From: Dryocola sp051297175
GTDB lineage: Bacteria > Pseudomonadota > Gammaproteobacteria > Enterobacterales > Enterobacteriaceae
Length of the DNA: 64,000 nucleotides
Direction: 5' to 3'
NCBI RefSeq assembly: GCF_051297175.1
Contig: NZ_JBINNY010000001.1
Coordinates: 3,596,001 to 3,660,000, forward strand
The notes under the pieces are model-generated. The model saw only the letters and a program-made list of their open reading frames with translations. It was not told the DNA's origin and made no database searches. The position numbers and the translations under genes are program-made. The stretch's first letter is position 1. Every line of letters starts with the position of its first letter. This document shows, piece by piece, positions 51,465 to 60,954 of this stretch.

Positions 51465-52472
51465 GTGAATAAAAACAGAAACGCGACGCTTGAGGACGTT
51501 GCCCGCCGCGCGGGGGTGTCATACCAGACCGTGTCACGCGTCTTAAACAAGTCGGTAAACGTGGCGGATAAAACCCGCCTTCGCGTAGAGCAGGCCATCG
51601 AAGAGCTGCGCTACGTGCCCAATCGCCTTGCCCAGCAGCTCGTCGGCAAGCGCACGCAAACGCTGGGGCTTATCACCACCTCCCTCGCCCTGCATGCCCC
51701 CTCGCAGATCGCCGCCTCGGTAAAAAAGCACGCCCACCAGGCCGGTTTTCAGGTGCTGATTTCGATGATTGACGGCGGCGACGCCGAAGCCATCCAGCGG
51801 TCGATCAACGACTTCAAATCGCAGGTGGTCGATAAAATCGTCATTAACGTGCCGCTGGAAACCGGGACGGCCCGGCAGATAGCCCGCGACAACGAGGACG
51901 TTACCTGTCTTTTTCTCGACGTGGCCCCTGATAGCGACGTATTTCACGTCATTTTCGATCCGGAAAACGGCACGCGGGAAAGCGTGAAGCGCCTGTGCGA
52001 GCTGGGGCATACGCGCATCGCCCTGATGCCCGGCCCGCAGCACGCCATCTCCGCGCAGCTTCGCCTGGCGAGCTGGTTGAGCAGCCTTGCGCAGCACGGC
52101 CTTACGCCAGCGGCGGTGATTTTCGGCGACTGGGATGCGCAGAGCGGCTGTGCGGGCGCGCAAAAGTTGATTGATGAGGCGACGCCGTTCACCGCCCTGC
52201 TGGTCGGAAACGATCAGATGGCGCTCGGCGCGCTGAGCGCCCTGCACCAGGCGCGGATAGCGGTGCCCGAGCGGGTGTCGATTATCGGCTACGATGACAG
52301 CTATGAAAGCGCCTATTTTATTCCCGCGCTGACCACGGTGCGGCTGGATCTGGACGCCCAGGGCAAAGAGGCGGTAGCGAAAGTGCTGGCCGCACAGCCG
52401 GGAAAAACGCCCGCCAGCACTATACTCCCGGCGGAGTTTGTGCAGCGGGGTTCAACTGCCGAAGCAAAATAG
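51465..52472 (+). CDS. LacI-type repressor of the galactoside operon
   Basis: A 335-residue regulator from GTG 51465, which has AAGGA upstream. The frame upstream is not conserved. The helix-turn-helix TLEDVARRAGVSYQTVSRVL has the same recognition helix as E. coli LacI (YQTVSRV). The hinge is RYVPNRLAQQLVGKRTQ, and the sensor core keeps LALHAPSQIAASV, FLDV, NDQMALGAL and IIGYDDSYES. It stops after VQRGSTAEAK and lacks the LacI C-terminal leucine-heptad helix, so it should be a dimer rather than a tetramer. It is divergent from the permease gene with paired operator candidates between. Confidence 0.9.
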   Translation: MNKNRNATLEDVARRAGVSYQTVSRVLNKSVNVADKTRLRVEQAIEELRYVPNRLAQQLVGKRTQTLGLITTSLALHAPSQIAASVKKHAHQAGFQVLISMIDGGDAEAIQRSINDFKSQVVDKIVINVPLETGTARQIARDNEDVTCLFLDVAPDSDVFHVIFDPENGTRESVKRLCELGHTRIALMPGPQHAISAQLRLASWLSSLAQHGLTPAAVIFGDWDAQSGCAGAQKLIDEATPFTALLVGNDQMALGALSALHQARIAVPERVSIIGYDDSYESAYFIPALTTVRLDLDAQGKEAVAKVLAAQPGKTPASTILPAEFVQRGSTAEAK

Positions 52473-52475
52473 AGT

Positions 52476-53864
52476 TCAGCTCGCCACGCTTCCCCACACC
52501 ATTTCGCCGTTGTGGAACGTAGCGGTGCGCGGTGAAATGCGCGCCACGGCTTCCGCCGAGCAGGAGGCATCCACCAGCACAAAGCTGGCGTCGTCCTGCG
52601 CCTTCGGCCACGCGCGTTCGCCCTTATCGTTAAGCGGCAGCACGTTGCCGGTGGCGATAGCCAGCGAGCGCGACAGGGAAAGCTCGCTCGGGCGCACGTA
52701 CAGCTGCGCGTAGAGGTTCGCCTTTTCCAGCATGTCGCCCAAGCCATACGGCGACCAGTGGTCGATCACGCTGTCGGTGCCCGTCATCACAAACACGCCC
52801 TTTTCCTGAAGCTGCTTAAGCGGCATGTGCAGCGTGCCGATGGGCACGGTGGAGGCGAGCGTAATCCGCTGCGCCGCCATGCGCGCGCCGATATCGTCAA
52901 CCTGCTTTTCGTCCATCATCGCCAGCGCGAAGCCGTGGCTAATGGTCAGCTTGCCCTTCAGCTGCGGCGTTTTCTCCACGGTTTCAACCATGTAGTTCAC
53001 CGCCGCGATGCCCGCCGGGCTGGTTTCGTGCAGGTGGATATCCACGCCCTTGTCGTAGTCGAGAGCAATCTGAAACATGGCGTCGAGTGACTTTTCCATC
53101 GCCCCGTCGACGTTCGTCGGGTCCAGCCCGCCGACGTAGTGAGCGCCCGCCAGCATCGCGTCGCGCATCAGCGCCACGGAGTTGGAGTGCAGCAGCCCGT
53201 GCTGTGGAAAGGCGACGATTTCGCAGCTAAAGCCGCTCTTACGGCGTTCGAGCACCGCCTGTAGATTTTCGAGATTTTTCAGCCCGGACACCGGCTCCAC
53301 GTTGCAGTGGCTGCGGGCGATGGTCGAGCCTTTCGACTGAATCAGGTCAATAAGCTTTTCGGCGCGCTGCTGGGTGTACGGCTGGAGTTCGGGCAGCAGC
53401 TTCTGCTCGAGGGCAATCATGTCCATGATGGTGGTGCCTTCCGGGCGGGAATGCACGCGCCACGGGCCGCCGTAAAAGGTTTTGTCGAGGTGGATGTGCA
53501 TGTCGCGCATGGCGGGAAGCAGCAGTTTGCCGCCCGCGTCGTAGCGGGCAAGCGTAGCGTCCGGATGCTGCCCGTTATTCAGCAGCGCGGCGATTTTACC
53601 GTCTTTGATTTCCAGCGTTTTCAGCTCGGTTTCGGTGCCGACGACGTTCTGACCGTCGCGGCGGAACCCGGCCTCCAGCAGCACGTTGTCGAGATAATAG
53701 TGTGTTTCTTTGATGGCGCTCATGCGGCCGTCCGTTTCACAGGTTGCGGATGCGGGCTTTGCAGCATACGCCATCGAGCCGGTGGCACCAAAAATCGCAC
53801 AGGCCGCCGCGACCCTGCCGCCGCCGCTCAGAAACTCACGGCGGCTTTTTTCTGCGTTGTTCAT
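52476..53864 (-). CDS. yahJ: Tat-exported amidohydrolase / deaminase YahJ
   Basis: A 462-residue protein with a twin-arginine leader (SRREFLSGGG, then hydrophobic ACAIFGATGSMAYA). The rest is a cytosine-deaminase-like amidohydrolase. The metal site is DMHIHLDKTFYGG near residue 120, followed by ARSHCNVEP, VDIHLHETSPAG, KLTISHGFAL and a catalytic Asp in MTGTDSVIDHWSP. It matches E. coli YahJ along its length. The substrate is unproven, perhaps a heterocyclic amide. It is last in the yah operon, 11 bases after yahI. Confidence 0.92.
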   Translation of the reverse strand: MNNAEKSRREFLSGGGRVAAACAIFGATGSMAYAAKPASATCETDGRMSAIKETHYYLDNVLLEAGFRRDGQNVVGTETELKTLEIKDGKIAALLNNGQHPDATLARYDAGGKLLLPAMRDMHIHLDKTFYGGPWRVHSRPEGTTIMDMIALEQKLLPELQPYTQQRAEKLIDLIQSKGSTIARSHCNVEPVSGLKNLENLQAVLERRKSGFSCEIVAFPQHGLLHSNSVALMRDAMLAGAHYVGGLDPTNVDGAMEKSLDAMFQIALDYDKGVDIHLHETSPAGIAAVNYMVETVEKTPQLKGKLTISHGFALAMMDEKQVDDIGARMAAQRITLASTVPIGTLHMPLKQLQEKGVFVMTGTDSVIDHWSPYGLGDMLEKANLYAQLYVRPSELSLSRSLAIATGNVLPLNDKGERAWPKAQDDASFVLVDASCSAEAVARISPRTATFHNGEMVWGSVAS

Positions 53865-53875
53865 CGGATTCTCCG

Positions 53876-54826
53876 TCAGTCATTCACAATGTGGGTGCCC
53901 GTCTCGCCGCGCAGGGCTTCGGGGAGTTTTTCAGGCGTGGTGATAATCACCCGCCTGCCGCCGTGGCGCAGAAACGCGAGGCTGGCGGTGATTTTCGGCA
54001 GCATGCTTCCCGGCGGGAAATGCCCTTCGGCGCTGTATTTCTCCATTTCCCTGACGGTCACTTCATCCAGCGCGCGCTGTTCCGGTTTACCGAAGTGGAC
54101 GCACACTTTCTCGACGCCCGTAGTGATAACCAGGATGTCAGCGCTTACTTCGCGGGCGAGCAGCGCGGTAGAGAGATCTTTATCGATAACCGCGTCCACG
54201 CTGCGATAGTCGCCCTGCTCGTCGCGGATAACCGGAATCCCGCCGCCGCCCGCGCCGATCACCACGAAGCCCTGTTTAATCAGCGCGCCGATGGCGTCGG
54301 CCTCCACGATGCGTTTTGGCTCGGGCGAGGCCACCACGCGCCGGTAGCCGCGCCCGGAATCCTCAACGAAATGCCAGTCGGGATGGGCGATTTTCAGCGC
54401 CGCGCACTGCGCTTCGCTAAAGAACGCGCCGATGGGCTTTGTGGGGTGCGCAAAGCCGGGGTCGTTTTTGTCCACCTCAACCTGGGTGATAACCGTGACC
54501 GCTCTTTTATCGCGGCTCGCGCCAAAGCCGTTGTTGAGCGCCTGCTGAATCAGGTAGCCGATGCCGCCCTGGGTATCCGCCACGCAGCTGGCGAGCGGGG
54601 TCAACGGCAGGCCTTCTTTCTCATGGGCGATTTCCGCGCGGCGCAGATCCAGCCCCACCTGCGGGCCGTTGCCGTGGGTCAACACGATGTCGTAGTCCGA
54701 CGCGAGCATCGCAAGCACCGACTCCGCCACCTCTTTCACCGCCGCCCGCTGGTGTTCCACCGACTGGCTGGCGTTATCCTTGATGATGCTGTTGCCGCCG
54801 ATGGCGACCACGACGAGTTGTTTCAT
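53876..54826 (-). CDS. yahI: Carbamate kinase-like protein YahI
   Basis: A 316-residue amino-acid-kinase-fold enzyme with the carbamate kinase signatures VVVAIGGNSIIKDN at the start, LTHGNGPQVGLDLRRAE near 50, DPGFAHPTKPIG, and VVASPEPKRIVE followed by IGAGGGGIPV near 205-215. PPGSMLPKITASLAFL is near the end. It would turn carbamoyl phosphate and ADP into ATP, carbamate and so ammonia and CO2. With YahF/YahG/YahE as a presumed carbamoyltransferase, it forms the energy-yielding end of a degradative route. Confidence 0.92.
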   Translation of the reverse strand: MKQLVVVAIGGNSIIKDNASQSVEHQRAAVKEVAESVLAMLASDYDIVLTHGNGPQVGLDLRRAEIAHEKEGLPLTPLASCVADTQGGIGYLIQQALNNGFGASRDKRAVTVITQVEVDKNDPGFAHPTKPIGAFFSEAQCAALKIAHPDWHFVEDSGRGYRRVVASPEPKRIVEADAIGALIKQGFVVIGAGGGGIPVIRDEQGDYRSVDAVIDKDLSTALLAREVSADILVITTGVEKVCVHFGKPEQRALDEVTVREMEKYSAEGHFPPGSMLPKITASLAFLRHGGRRVIITTPEKLPEALRGETGTHIVND

Positions 54827-54859
54827 GTTGATTCCTTCCGAAAAGCGAGGTGACCCCTC

Positions 54860-54935
54860 GGTGGATGGCGCTAACGCTTATCCACCCCACTATTCTTGTG
54901 CTTTTGTAGGGCGGATAAGCAACGCGCCATCCGCC
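54860..54935. repeat. Pair of inverted REP elements (BIME) between the permease gene and yahI
   Basis: GGTGGATGG to TTATCCACC (54860-54886) and GGCGGATAAGC to CATCCGCC (54910-54935) are two REP hairpins in opposite orientation. They sit inside the yah operon in the 115-base gap downstream of the permease gene and may stabilise the upstream mRNA or lower expression of yahIJ. Confidence 0.8.
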
Positions 54936-54941
54936 GCGTCT

Positions 54942-56489
54942 TTAACTCTCTGAAACCGGAGCCACGCCCGCCGCTGCCGCCTCGCGCCTGTCGAGCAGGT
55001 GCTTGACCACAAACATGCCGCCCATCATCAGGTACGCGGTGACGAACATCAGCGAGCTGCCCTGGGCGAAGCCCACCGCCGGCGAATGAATCACGCCGAA
55101 CAGCGCCAGCAGCGCCCCGACGGCGGCGGCAACCGCGCCGCGCAGCGGCTTGTTGATAATCGCGAAGATGGCGACGCAGCCCCACAGCATGCTGGCGAGC
55201 GGCGCGCCGTTGCCCAGATGCACCAGCCCCTGGTAGAACACGCCTTTGCCAGCCAGCGCTTCAGGGCCGATTTTCGCCGCCGACGTGCCCGCCGCCGCCA
55301 TCACGCTGTTAACCATGGTCAGCGCCCAGTTGGCAATCCACGGGAACAGGCAGATGAAGATCACCGGCACCTCAATCTTCGGCGTTTCGCGCACCACCTG
55401 ATTTGCGGTCACCACGCCGATAAACACCAGAATCGGCACGATGGCGGTCATCGGGATAATCGCCAGCATGAACGCTCCCAGCCCGAACAGCGGCACGATA
55501 AACATGGTGATGCCCGACGCCAGCGTGTAGCCGATGCTCGCGCCCATTGCCTTCCAGCCCGCGTGGCCGACGTACACCGTCACCGGGAACGGGTTGCCCA
55601 TCAGGCAGCCAAGCGTCGAGGCCAGGCCGTTGGTGAGCATCACCTTGCGGGTGTTGTACTCGTCCCCTGCCGCGTGGGCGCTCTCGATGTTTTCCAGGTC
55701 AAAAATGTAGTTGGCAAGCCCGAGCGGCACCGCCGAGGCCAGATAAGGCAGCGCGTGCGGCAGCCCCTGCAGGAAGCTGTCGACGTGAATCGCAGGCGGG
55801 TTAAAGCCGAACGACGACATCGAGGCTTTGATGGCTTCCGGGCTTTGCAGGCCGGAAATCCACGCCAGCGCCGTCCCGGCAACCAGCAGCAGCAGGCCGG
55901 TGGGAATGCGGGCGAAAATCGGCTTCTTGCCAAACCAGTTGATGAAAATCAGCAGCAGAACGATGAACGACACGGTCGGCGCTTCAAACGCCTGCAGCAT
56001 CGGGTTCATCGCCAGCAGCAGCAGGCCCAAGCCCGACAGGCACGACAGCAGCACGGTGCGCGGGATCATCTTGCGGATGGTTTCGCCGAGGAACGAGCCG
56101 CCCACCAGAATCATCGCCTCAACGAAGCACCACACCAGGCCAATCTGGATGGCAAACTCCGCGTCGCCGGTCTGCTGATAAACCGGCATCAGCACCAGGA
56201 ACGTCACGGTGAAAATGGACGGCGCGCTTGGCCCGGAAGGCAGCGCGGTCACGTCTTTACGCCCCGTTTCCTTCGCCAGCTGCAGCCCGAACCAGGCATA
56301 ACAAACGCTCGCCACCAGAACCGCCAGCCCGAAGGCTGGCGCAATGCGCCCGTAGACAATTTCCGTCGGGATACCCACCACGAAGATCAGCAGACCCATC
56401 ATGGTGAGCAGGTTGGTGAGGTTGTTGGTCATCAGCCCAAAGTAGGCCGCCCAGTCCCCTCTTTTCCACTCTAGTTTTACGTTTGACAT
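54942..56489 (-). CDS. Purine/uracil-type permease (NCS2/AzgA-like) of the yah operon
   Basis: About 515 residues from ATG 56489, behind AAGGAA. The longer frame upstream is rejected. Twelve or more membrane helices are visible. NCS2-like features are LTNLLTMMGLLIFVVGIP, ALPSGPSAPSIFTVTFLVL near 70 and NPFPVTVYVGHAGWKAMGAS near 300. I recall no permease at this place in the E. coli K-12 yah cluster, so it is an addition that likely imports the operon's nitrogenous substrate. It starts ten bases after the yahG stop. Confidence 0.8.
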   Translation of the reverse strand: MSNVKLEWKRGDWAAYFGLMTNNLTNLLTMMGLLIFVVGIPTEIVYGRIAPAFGLAVLVASVCYAWFGLQLAKETGRKDVTALPSGPSAPSIFTVTFLVLMPVYQQTGDAEFAIQIGLVWCFVEAMILVGGSFLGETIRKMIPRTVLLSCLSGLGLLLLAMNPMLQAFEAPTVSFIVLLLIFINWFGKKPIFARIPTGLLLLVAGTALAWISGLQSPEAIKASMSSFGFNPPAIHVDSFLQGLPHALPYLASAVPLGLANYIFDLENIESAHAAGDEYNTRKVMLTNGLASTLGCLMGNPFPVTVYVGHAGWKAMGASIGYTLASGITMFIVPLFGLGAFMLAIIPMTAIVPILVFIGVVTANQVVRETPKIEVPVIFICLFPWIANWALTMVNSVMAAAGTSAAKIGPEALAGKGVFYQGLVHLGNGAPLASMLWGCVAIFAIINKPLRGAVAAAVGALLALFGVIHSPAVGFAQGSSLMFVTAYLMMGGMFVVKHLLDRREAAAAGVAPVSES

Positions 56490-56499
56490 GGCCGATTCC

Positions 56500-57912
56500 T
56501 TACAAGGAGTAACGTTCGCTGAACGCGTGCAGAGCCTTCTCAAAACACTCAAACGGCGGGTGAACGATCCCGGCACCGATCATGCCGATCCCCGCGTCTT
56601 TGTGAGCAATAGCGGTGTTGATGACCGGCAGAATGCCCGTGTCGCCCACCCGCGTAATATCAATCGCCGTCGGAATGCCCATAAACGACAGCAGCGGAAT
56701 GGTGACGTTGGGGTTTTCGCCGAGCGTTATCTCGCGCATCTGGCGGGAGAAATTTACCGCCTCGTCTACCGTGCCGCCGACCAGCGCGACAATCGCCGGC
56801 GCGGTTGCCATCGCAAAGCCGCCGATGCCGTAGGTTTCGGTGATCGCGCTGTCGCCGATGTCCAGCCCCGAGTCTTCAGGCCGGTAGCCTGCAAACATCG
56901 GGCCAATCACCTGCTGCGCCGGGCCGGTAAACCACTGCCCCGGCAGGCCGCTCACCCGCAGGCCAAACTCGTAGCCGTTGCGCGCCATGGTGGTGACCAC
57001 CGTGCTGTATTCGATACCGTGGGCGGCGTCCATCGCGGCTTTGCACATCGCCATCCACGTCGGGCCGGAGAAGTAGTCGCTGCTCGCCACGAAGTCGAAC
57101 ACCTCTTTTTGCTGCGCGACGGAGAAGCCGGTCTGGATGATCCACGGCGTCAGCGCCTGAATCAGCAGCGTGGTGCCCGCGTTGTTGCGGTTGTGGCACT
57201 CGTCGCCCATGTGCAGCGCCTGGGCCAGCATCAGCCGCAGGTCGATTTCCCCGGCAAGCTTCATGGCGTCGCGCAGCATCGGGCCGAGCACGTCGCGCAT
57301 CCAGTTCAGGCGGTCAATCACGCTCTGGTCGTTGGCCCCCATGCGCAGGATCTTCGCCATCTGCTCGCTCATGTTGGTGTAGGCGCGGTTGCCGTAGGGT
57401 TTGTTTTCGACGATGTGCATAAACATCGAGGCGGAGGTGACGCCCGCCATCGATCCCACGCAGTCGTGCTCGTGGCACGGCGAGAAAATAATGTCGCCGG
57501 AAGCGGCAAGGTCAGCCGCCTCGTCCAGCGTTTTCGCCAGCCCTTCGAACACCAGCGCCCCGGTCACCGCGCCCTTCATCGCACCGCACATGTTCGCCCA
57601 GCTAACCGGCGGCCCGGCGTGCAGGATGGTGTTGCGCGTCATGCCCGGCACCACGTTAATGGCCTGGTCGTAGCCCACCAGCACCGGGTGCGACTGGATA
57701 ATCCGCTCGAGGGCGATTTTGTTGGCGGCGGCGACTTTTTCCGCAAGCGCGGGCGTTGCAATGCGGTCGAGGCACTTCACCACGTCCAGATTGCCGAGGC
57801 CCGGCGGCGTCCAGTCGAGCTGGGTCACCGGGACATGCTGTTTTTTCAGGTCTTCGCTGAACATGGCGATGCCGACGTTAATCACGTTTAGCGGCTGGGT
57901 GAACAGGCTCAT
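56500..57912 (-). CDS. yahG: DUF1116 protein YahG, presumed carbamoyltransferase subunit
   Basis: About 470 residues from ATG 57912, behind AAGGAGG and overlapping the yahF stop (ATGA). It is a DUF1116 protein like E. coli YahG and YlbE: NVINVGIAMFSEDLKKQ at the start, VGYDQAINVVPGMTRNTILH, FSPCHEHDCVGSMAGVTSAS and MGDECHNRNNAGTTLL. YlbE (AllG) works with FdrA (AllF) and YlbF (AllH) as oxamate carbamoyltransferase in allantoin degradation, so YahE-F-G should be a paralogous complex on another carbamoylated substrate. Confidence 0.9.
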   Translation of the reverse strand: MSLFTQPLNVINVGIAMFSEDLKKQHVPVTQLDWTPPGLGNLDVVKCLDRIATPALAEKVAAANKIALERIIQSHPVLVGYDQAINVVPGMTRNTILHAGPPVSWANMCGAMKGAVTGALVFEGLAKTLDEAADLAASGDIIFSPCHEHDCVGSMAGVTSASMFMHIVENKPYGNRAYTNMSEQMAKILRMGANDQSVIDRLNWMRDVLGPMLRDAMKLAGEIDLRLMLAQALHMGDECHNRNNAGTTLLIQALTPWIIQTGFSVAQQKEVFDFVASSDYFSGPTWMAMCKAAMDAAHGIEYSTVVTTMARNGYEFGLRVSGLPGQWFTGPAQQVIGPMFAGYRPEDSGLDIGDSAITETYGIGGFAMATAPAIVALVGGTVDEAVNFSRQMREITLGENPNVTIPLLSFMGIPTAIDITRVGDTGILPVINTAIAHKDAGIGMIGAGIVHPPFECFEKALHAFSERYSL

Positions 57913-59456
57913 TGTGCTTCCTCCTTGCTGACAAACTCGCGTGCCAGTAAACCGGTGTTGGTGCTGCTGCTGGCCCAGATAACGCCCGCGTCGGTGAGCA
58001 TCTGGCACTGGGCGGCAAGCGATGGGGTATCGAGATCCGTGCCGAGCACGTAGCCTAGAATTTCCAAGTGGCGGCCTTCGCGCGCCGCAATGGCCTTCGC
58101 CTCTTTGATGGCGTCGAGCGTGGAGCCAACCGGGTCTTCGTGCGCGCCGTAGCCGAGCACGAAGTCCATGGCGATGACGCCCACCTGCGGATCGCGGGCC
58201 TCCTGCAACAGGCGGCTGATGCGGTTGGTCGGGTCGATCATCGGGTGCGGCCTGCCGTTGGTGAAGTCGTCGTCGCCGAAGTCGAGGAAGGTGTGGGCCT
58301 CGCTCACGTTCAGATCTTTCAGGCGATACGCCGGGTCAGGCTGGATATTGCTGTAGACGTCCGGGTATTTTTCCAGCGCCGCGAACATCGCTTCGTCGCA
58401 CAGCGTGCCGCCGCAGAACAGGCCGCGAATGTACTTTTGCTCAGGCTTAAGGCGGGCGCGGACTTCTTTAATCAGCGGCCAGTTAAGCGGGTGGAGATCG
58501 AGCGACTCTTTCTTCACGCCGGTCAGCAGCACCGCCTTGAGCGCCGCCTCTTTGGTGCCGCGCGCAAACTGCAGGCCGTCCACGTCCGGCTGCGGCTCGC
58601 CGCGCCCCAGGAAGCAGACGACGACCGGCTTGCGGCAGGCCTTCGCCCGCTCCAGCACTTTGTGAGCGACCGCAGGCGCTGGCGGCTTAGAGATAAGCGC
58701 AATCACCTCGGTTTGCGCGTCGTCTTCCAGCATTTGGATGGCGTCGAGCATCATGATGCCGCCGATCTTCTCGCTGAGATCGCGCCCGCCGGTGCCGATA
58801 AGCTGCGACACGCCGCCGCCGAACTCGTGGATGCGCACGCTAAGCTCCTGGCTGCCGGTACCGCTCGCGCCCACGATGCCGATGGAGCCACGGCGCACGG
58901 CGTTGGCGAAGCACAGCCCCGCGCCGTTAATAATGGCGGTGCCGCAGTCCGGCCCCATCATCAGCAGCCCTTTTTCATGGGCGAGCCGCTTGAGCGCCAG
59001 CTCGTCGTCAAGCGAAACGTTGTCGGAGAACAGCATCACGTTAAGATCGTTTTCCAGCGCCTGGCGCGCCTCGCGGGCGGCAAACGCGCCGTTCACGGAG
59101 ATCACCGCCAGGTTGCTTTCCGGGATATGGGCGCGCGCGCTTGAGAGCGTGGCGTAACGCGCCTCGTGGCGGCCGCCCTGCTCTTTGCGGATGAACAGGC
59201 CTTCTATCGCCTCGAGCGTCGCCTCGTTGGCCTCGTCGCTTGCGCCCTTGATAACGATCATCAGGTCGCCGCTTTTCGCCTGTTCAAGCTCGTCCGTCAG
59301 CAGGCCGAGGTTTTTCAGCACGCCCTTGTTCATCTCCGTCGCCATCGCCACGAACGCCTGCTCCACGCCGTCGAGCTGGTTAGCTTTGGTGGACACCGAC
59401 ATCAGCGATACCGAGTCAAAGTAGGTGTTCTTTTTAATCACAATCCTGGTTGACAT
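57909..59456 (-). CDS. yahF: FdrA-family acyl-CoA-synthetase-like protein YahF
   Basis: A 515-residue FdrA-type protein with succinyl-CoA-synthetase-like folds. Visible features are RIVIKKNTYFDSVSLM at the start, SVNGAFAAREARQAL, LLMMGPDCGTAIINGAGLCF near 170-190, the nucleotide/CoA-like loop GSIGIVGASGTGSQELSV near 200 and FVLGYGAHEDP near 445. AGGAGG lies five bases before ATG 59456, which I prefer over 59459. The start overlaps the end of yahE. Role: probable core of a carbamoyltransferase with YahG and YahE. Confidence 0.9.
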   Translation of the reverse strand: MSTRIVIKKNTYFDSVSLMSVSTKANQLDGVEQAFVAMATEMNKGVLKNLGLLTDELEQAKSGDLMIVIKGASDEANEATLEAIEGLFIRKEQGGRHEARYATLSSARAHIPESNLAVISVNGAFAAREARQALENDLNVMLFSDNVSLDDELALKRLAHEKGLLMMGPDCGTAIINGAGLCFANAVRRGSIGIVGASGTGSQELSVRIHEFGGGVSQLIGTGGRDLSEKIGGIMMLDAIQMLEDDAQTEVIALISKPPAPAVAHKVLERAKACRKPVVVCFLGRGEPQPDVDGLQFARGTKEAALKAVLLTGVKKESLDLHPLNWPLIKEVRARLKPEQKYIRGLFCGGTLCDEAMFAALEKYPDVYSNIQPDPAYRLKDLNVSEAHTFLDFGDDDFTNGRPHPMIDPTNRISRLLQEARDPQVGVIAMDFVLGYGAHEDPVGSTLDAIKEAKAIAAREGRHLEILGYVLGTDLDTPSLAAQCQMLTDAGVIWASSSTNTGLLAREFVSKEEAQ

Positions 59457-60252
59457 CATTTCCTCCTAAATACGCGGTCAAAGCGAGGGCGTCCGCCATG
59501 CCGTAAAGCATGTCGCTGCCGGAGCTGGACCCGATTTGTTTAATTTCGTTGATGGTCTGATGAATATTTTCACCGTCGCCAACGGTCAGCTGATAAATAA
59601 AGCGGTGAATCACTTCCCGGTAACGCTGAAAAATAGCCTCACGCAGCGTTATCGCACTCAGCAGAGTGGTTTTTTCCTTGCCATTTTCCTGCGCCGCAAG
59701 CAGCGCTTCGCGATATTTGCAGGCCGGACTGCCTTGCATAAATAAAATAACGCTCAGACCGGTAAGATAATCATCCCCGCTGGGCGTAAGCCCAATGCCT
59801 AATCCCATAAGATTAACCGCCGCGTTTTCGAGCGCGGTATAATCCTCATGCTTTAACGCGTTTAATAATGCCTGGCGATGCAGATGCAACAGGCGACTTA
59901 TTTCCCGATAAAAGATGTTCTCGCCCTGATAATAAAATAGTGACGCGTGGTCTTTTATATTCTCTTTGATAATCCCGGCCACGCGTTGCCAGCGGCGCGT
60001 GCCGTTAAAAATAATCGCTTCGGGCTGCCATGGCCGGCAGTTTGCAAAATCGACGTACTTGTCGCTTCCGACGGCAATGCCGCATGTACTAAAGGTGACC
60101 CGTTCGCCGGGCCGAAAAAGCGTGTTGCAGTGTTCAAGCGCTAAACGGCAGCTGTTTGGGGCGTTGTCACAGGCGGCGCTAAGCAGGGTGTAAAGCGCGT
60201 TGCGTTGCGGCAGAAACAGATTTACCGCCCGGGTAAAAACCTGCTCTACCAC
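59434..60252 (-). CDS. yahE: DUF2877 protein YahE (AllH-like)
   Basis: A 272-residue DUF2877 protein. The conserved GLTPSGDDYLTGL motif lies near residue 160 and SSSGSDMLYGMADAL near the C-terminus. It corresponds to E. coli YahE and to YlbF/AllH, the third component of the oxamate carbamoyltransferase set. It overlaps yahF by about 23 bases. Composition is more AT-rich than yahF and yahG. Confidence 0.88.
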   Translation of the reverse strand: MVEQVFTRAVNLFLPQRNALYTLLSAACDNAPNSCRLALEHCNTLFRPGERVTFSTCGIAVGSDKYVDFANCRPWQPEAIIFNGTRRWQRVAGIIKENIKDHASLFYYQGENIFYREISRLLHLHRQALLNALKHEDYTALENAAVNLMGLGIGLTPSGDDYLTGLSVILFMQGSPACKYREALLAAQENGKEKTTLLSAITLREAIFQRYREVIHRFIYQLTVGDGENIHQTINEIKQIGSSSGSDMLYGMADALALTAYLGGNDVNQDCD

Positions 60253-60348
60253 GCCCGACGCCCCTGCGGGAAAGCCCGTCCCGTCTGCCGTTAGCGCGAT
60301 GACGCACCGCAGATTGGCGAGTGATGCGATAGCGCGCCTCCGGGTTTA

Positions 60349-60954
60349 TCAGGCTCCGGCCTGGATCAGCAGCTCGGCGATTTCGCGGTAGCCCTTTTCA
60401 CGCGCCAGCTCAAGCGGCTTTTTGCCGTATTTATCGGTCATGTGCGGGTTGGCGCCGTGGTCTAAAAGCAGCTTGACGATTTCCTGCTGCTTCGCGCCGC
60501 CGTCGTTTAATACGATGGCCTCCAGCAGCGGCGTCCAGCCGACGAAATTCGTGTGGTTGACGTTAATATCGGTATGGGTCAGCAATTCACGCACGATTTC
60601 AACGTGGCCTTTTTCTGACGCCGGGGTAATTCCCACGCCGCCAAAGCGGGATAATACATTCAGGTCGGGATTGGCGGGTAATATCAGACGCAGCAACGTT
60701 AAATCATTATTCAGGCAGCTTAATAAGAAAGGATTGAAGCAGGTTTCGTCCTGCTTATTAATGTCCGCCCCGGCAGAAATTAAAAATTCAACGCACTCAT
60801 ACTGTTTATGCAGGCTGGCAAGCGTAATAGCCGTTCTTTTCTGGCGGTTCGTGGCGTTAATATCCACGCCTTTCGCAAGACAATTTTTCAGGCCTTCCAG
60901 ATTACCGTCCTGCGCCGCCTGTAAAAATTCGGCGAGTAATTCATTCTGAGACAT
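60349..60954 (-). CDS. yahD: Ankyrin-repeat protein YahD
   Basis: A 201-residue protein of about five ankyrin repeats, with units such as GNLEGLKNCLAKGVDINATN, KRTAITLASLHKQYECVEFL, GHVEIVRELLTHTDINVNH and KYGKKPLELAREKGYREIAELL. It is the same length as E. coli YahD and is the first gene of the yahDEFG-permease-yahIJ operon. It has no signal peptide and probably serves as a protein-binding scaffold or adaptor in the cytosol. What it binds is unknown. Confidence 0.92.
   Translation of the reverse strand: MSQNELLAEFLQAAQDGNLEGLKNCLAKGVDINATNRQKRTAITLASLHKQYECVEFLISAGADINKQDETCFNPFLLSCLNNDLTLLRLILPANPDLNVLSRFGGVGITPASEKGHVEIVRELLTHTDINVNHTNFVGWTPLLEAIVLNDGGAKQQEIVKLLLDHGANPHMTDKYGKKPLELAREKGYREIAELLIQAGA

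Noticed and set aside
54999..57891. Long plus-strand frames opposite the permease gene and yahG
   Set aside because: They are rich in His, Gln and Arg, as expected from reverse reading of GC-rich genes, and they lie over well-supported genes.
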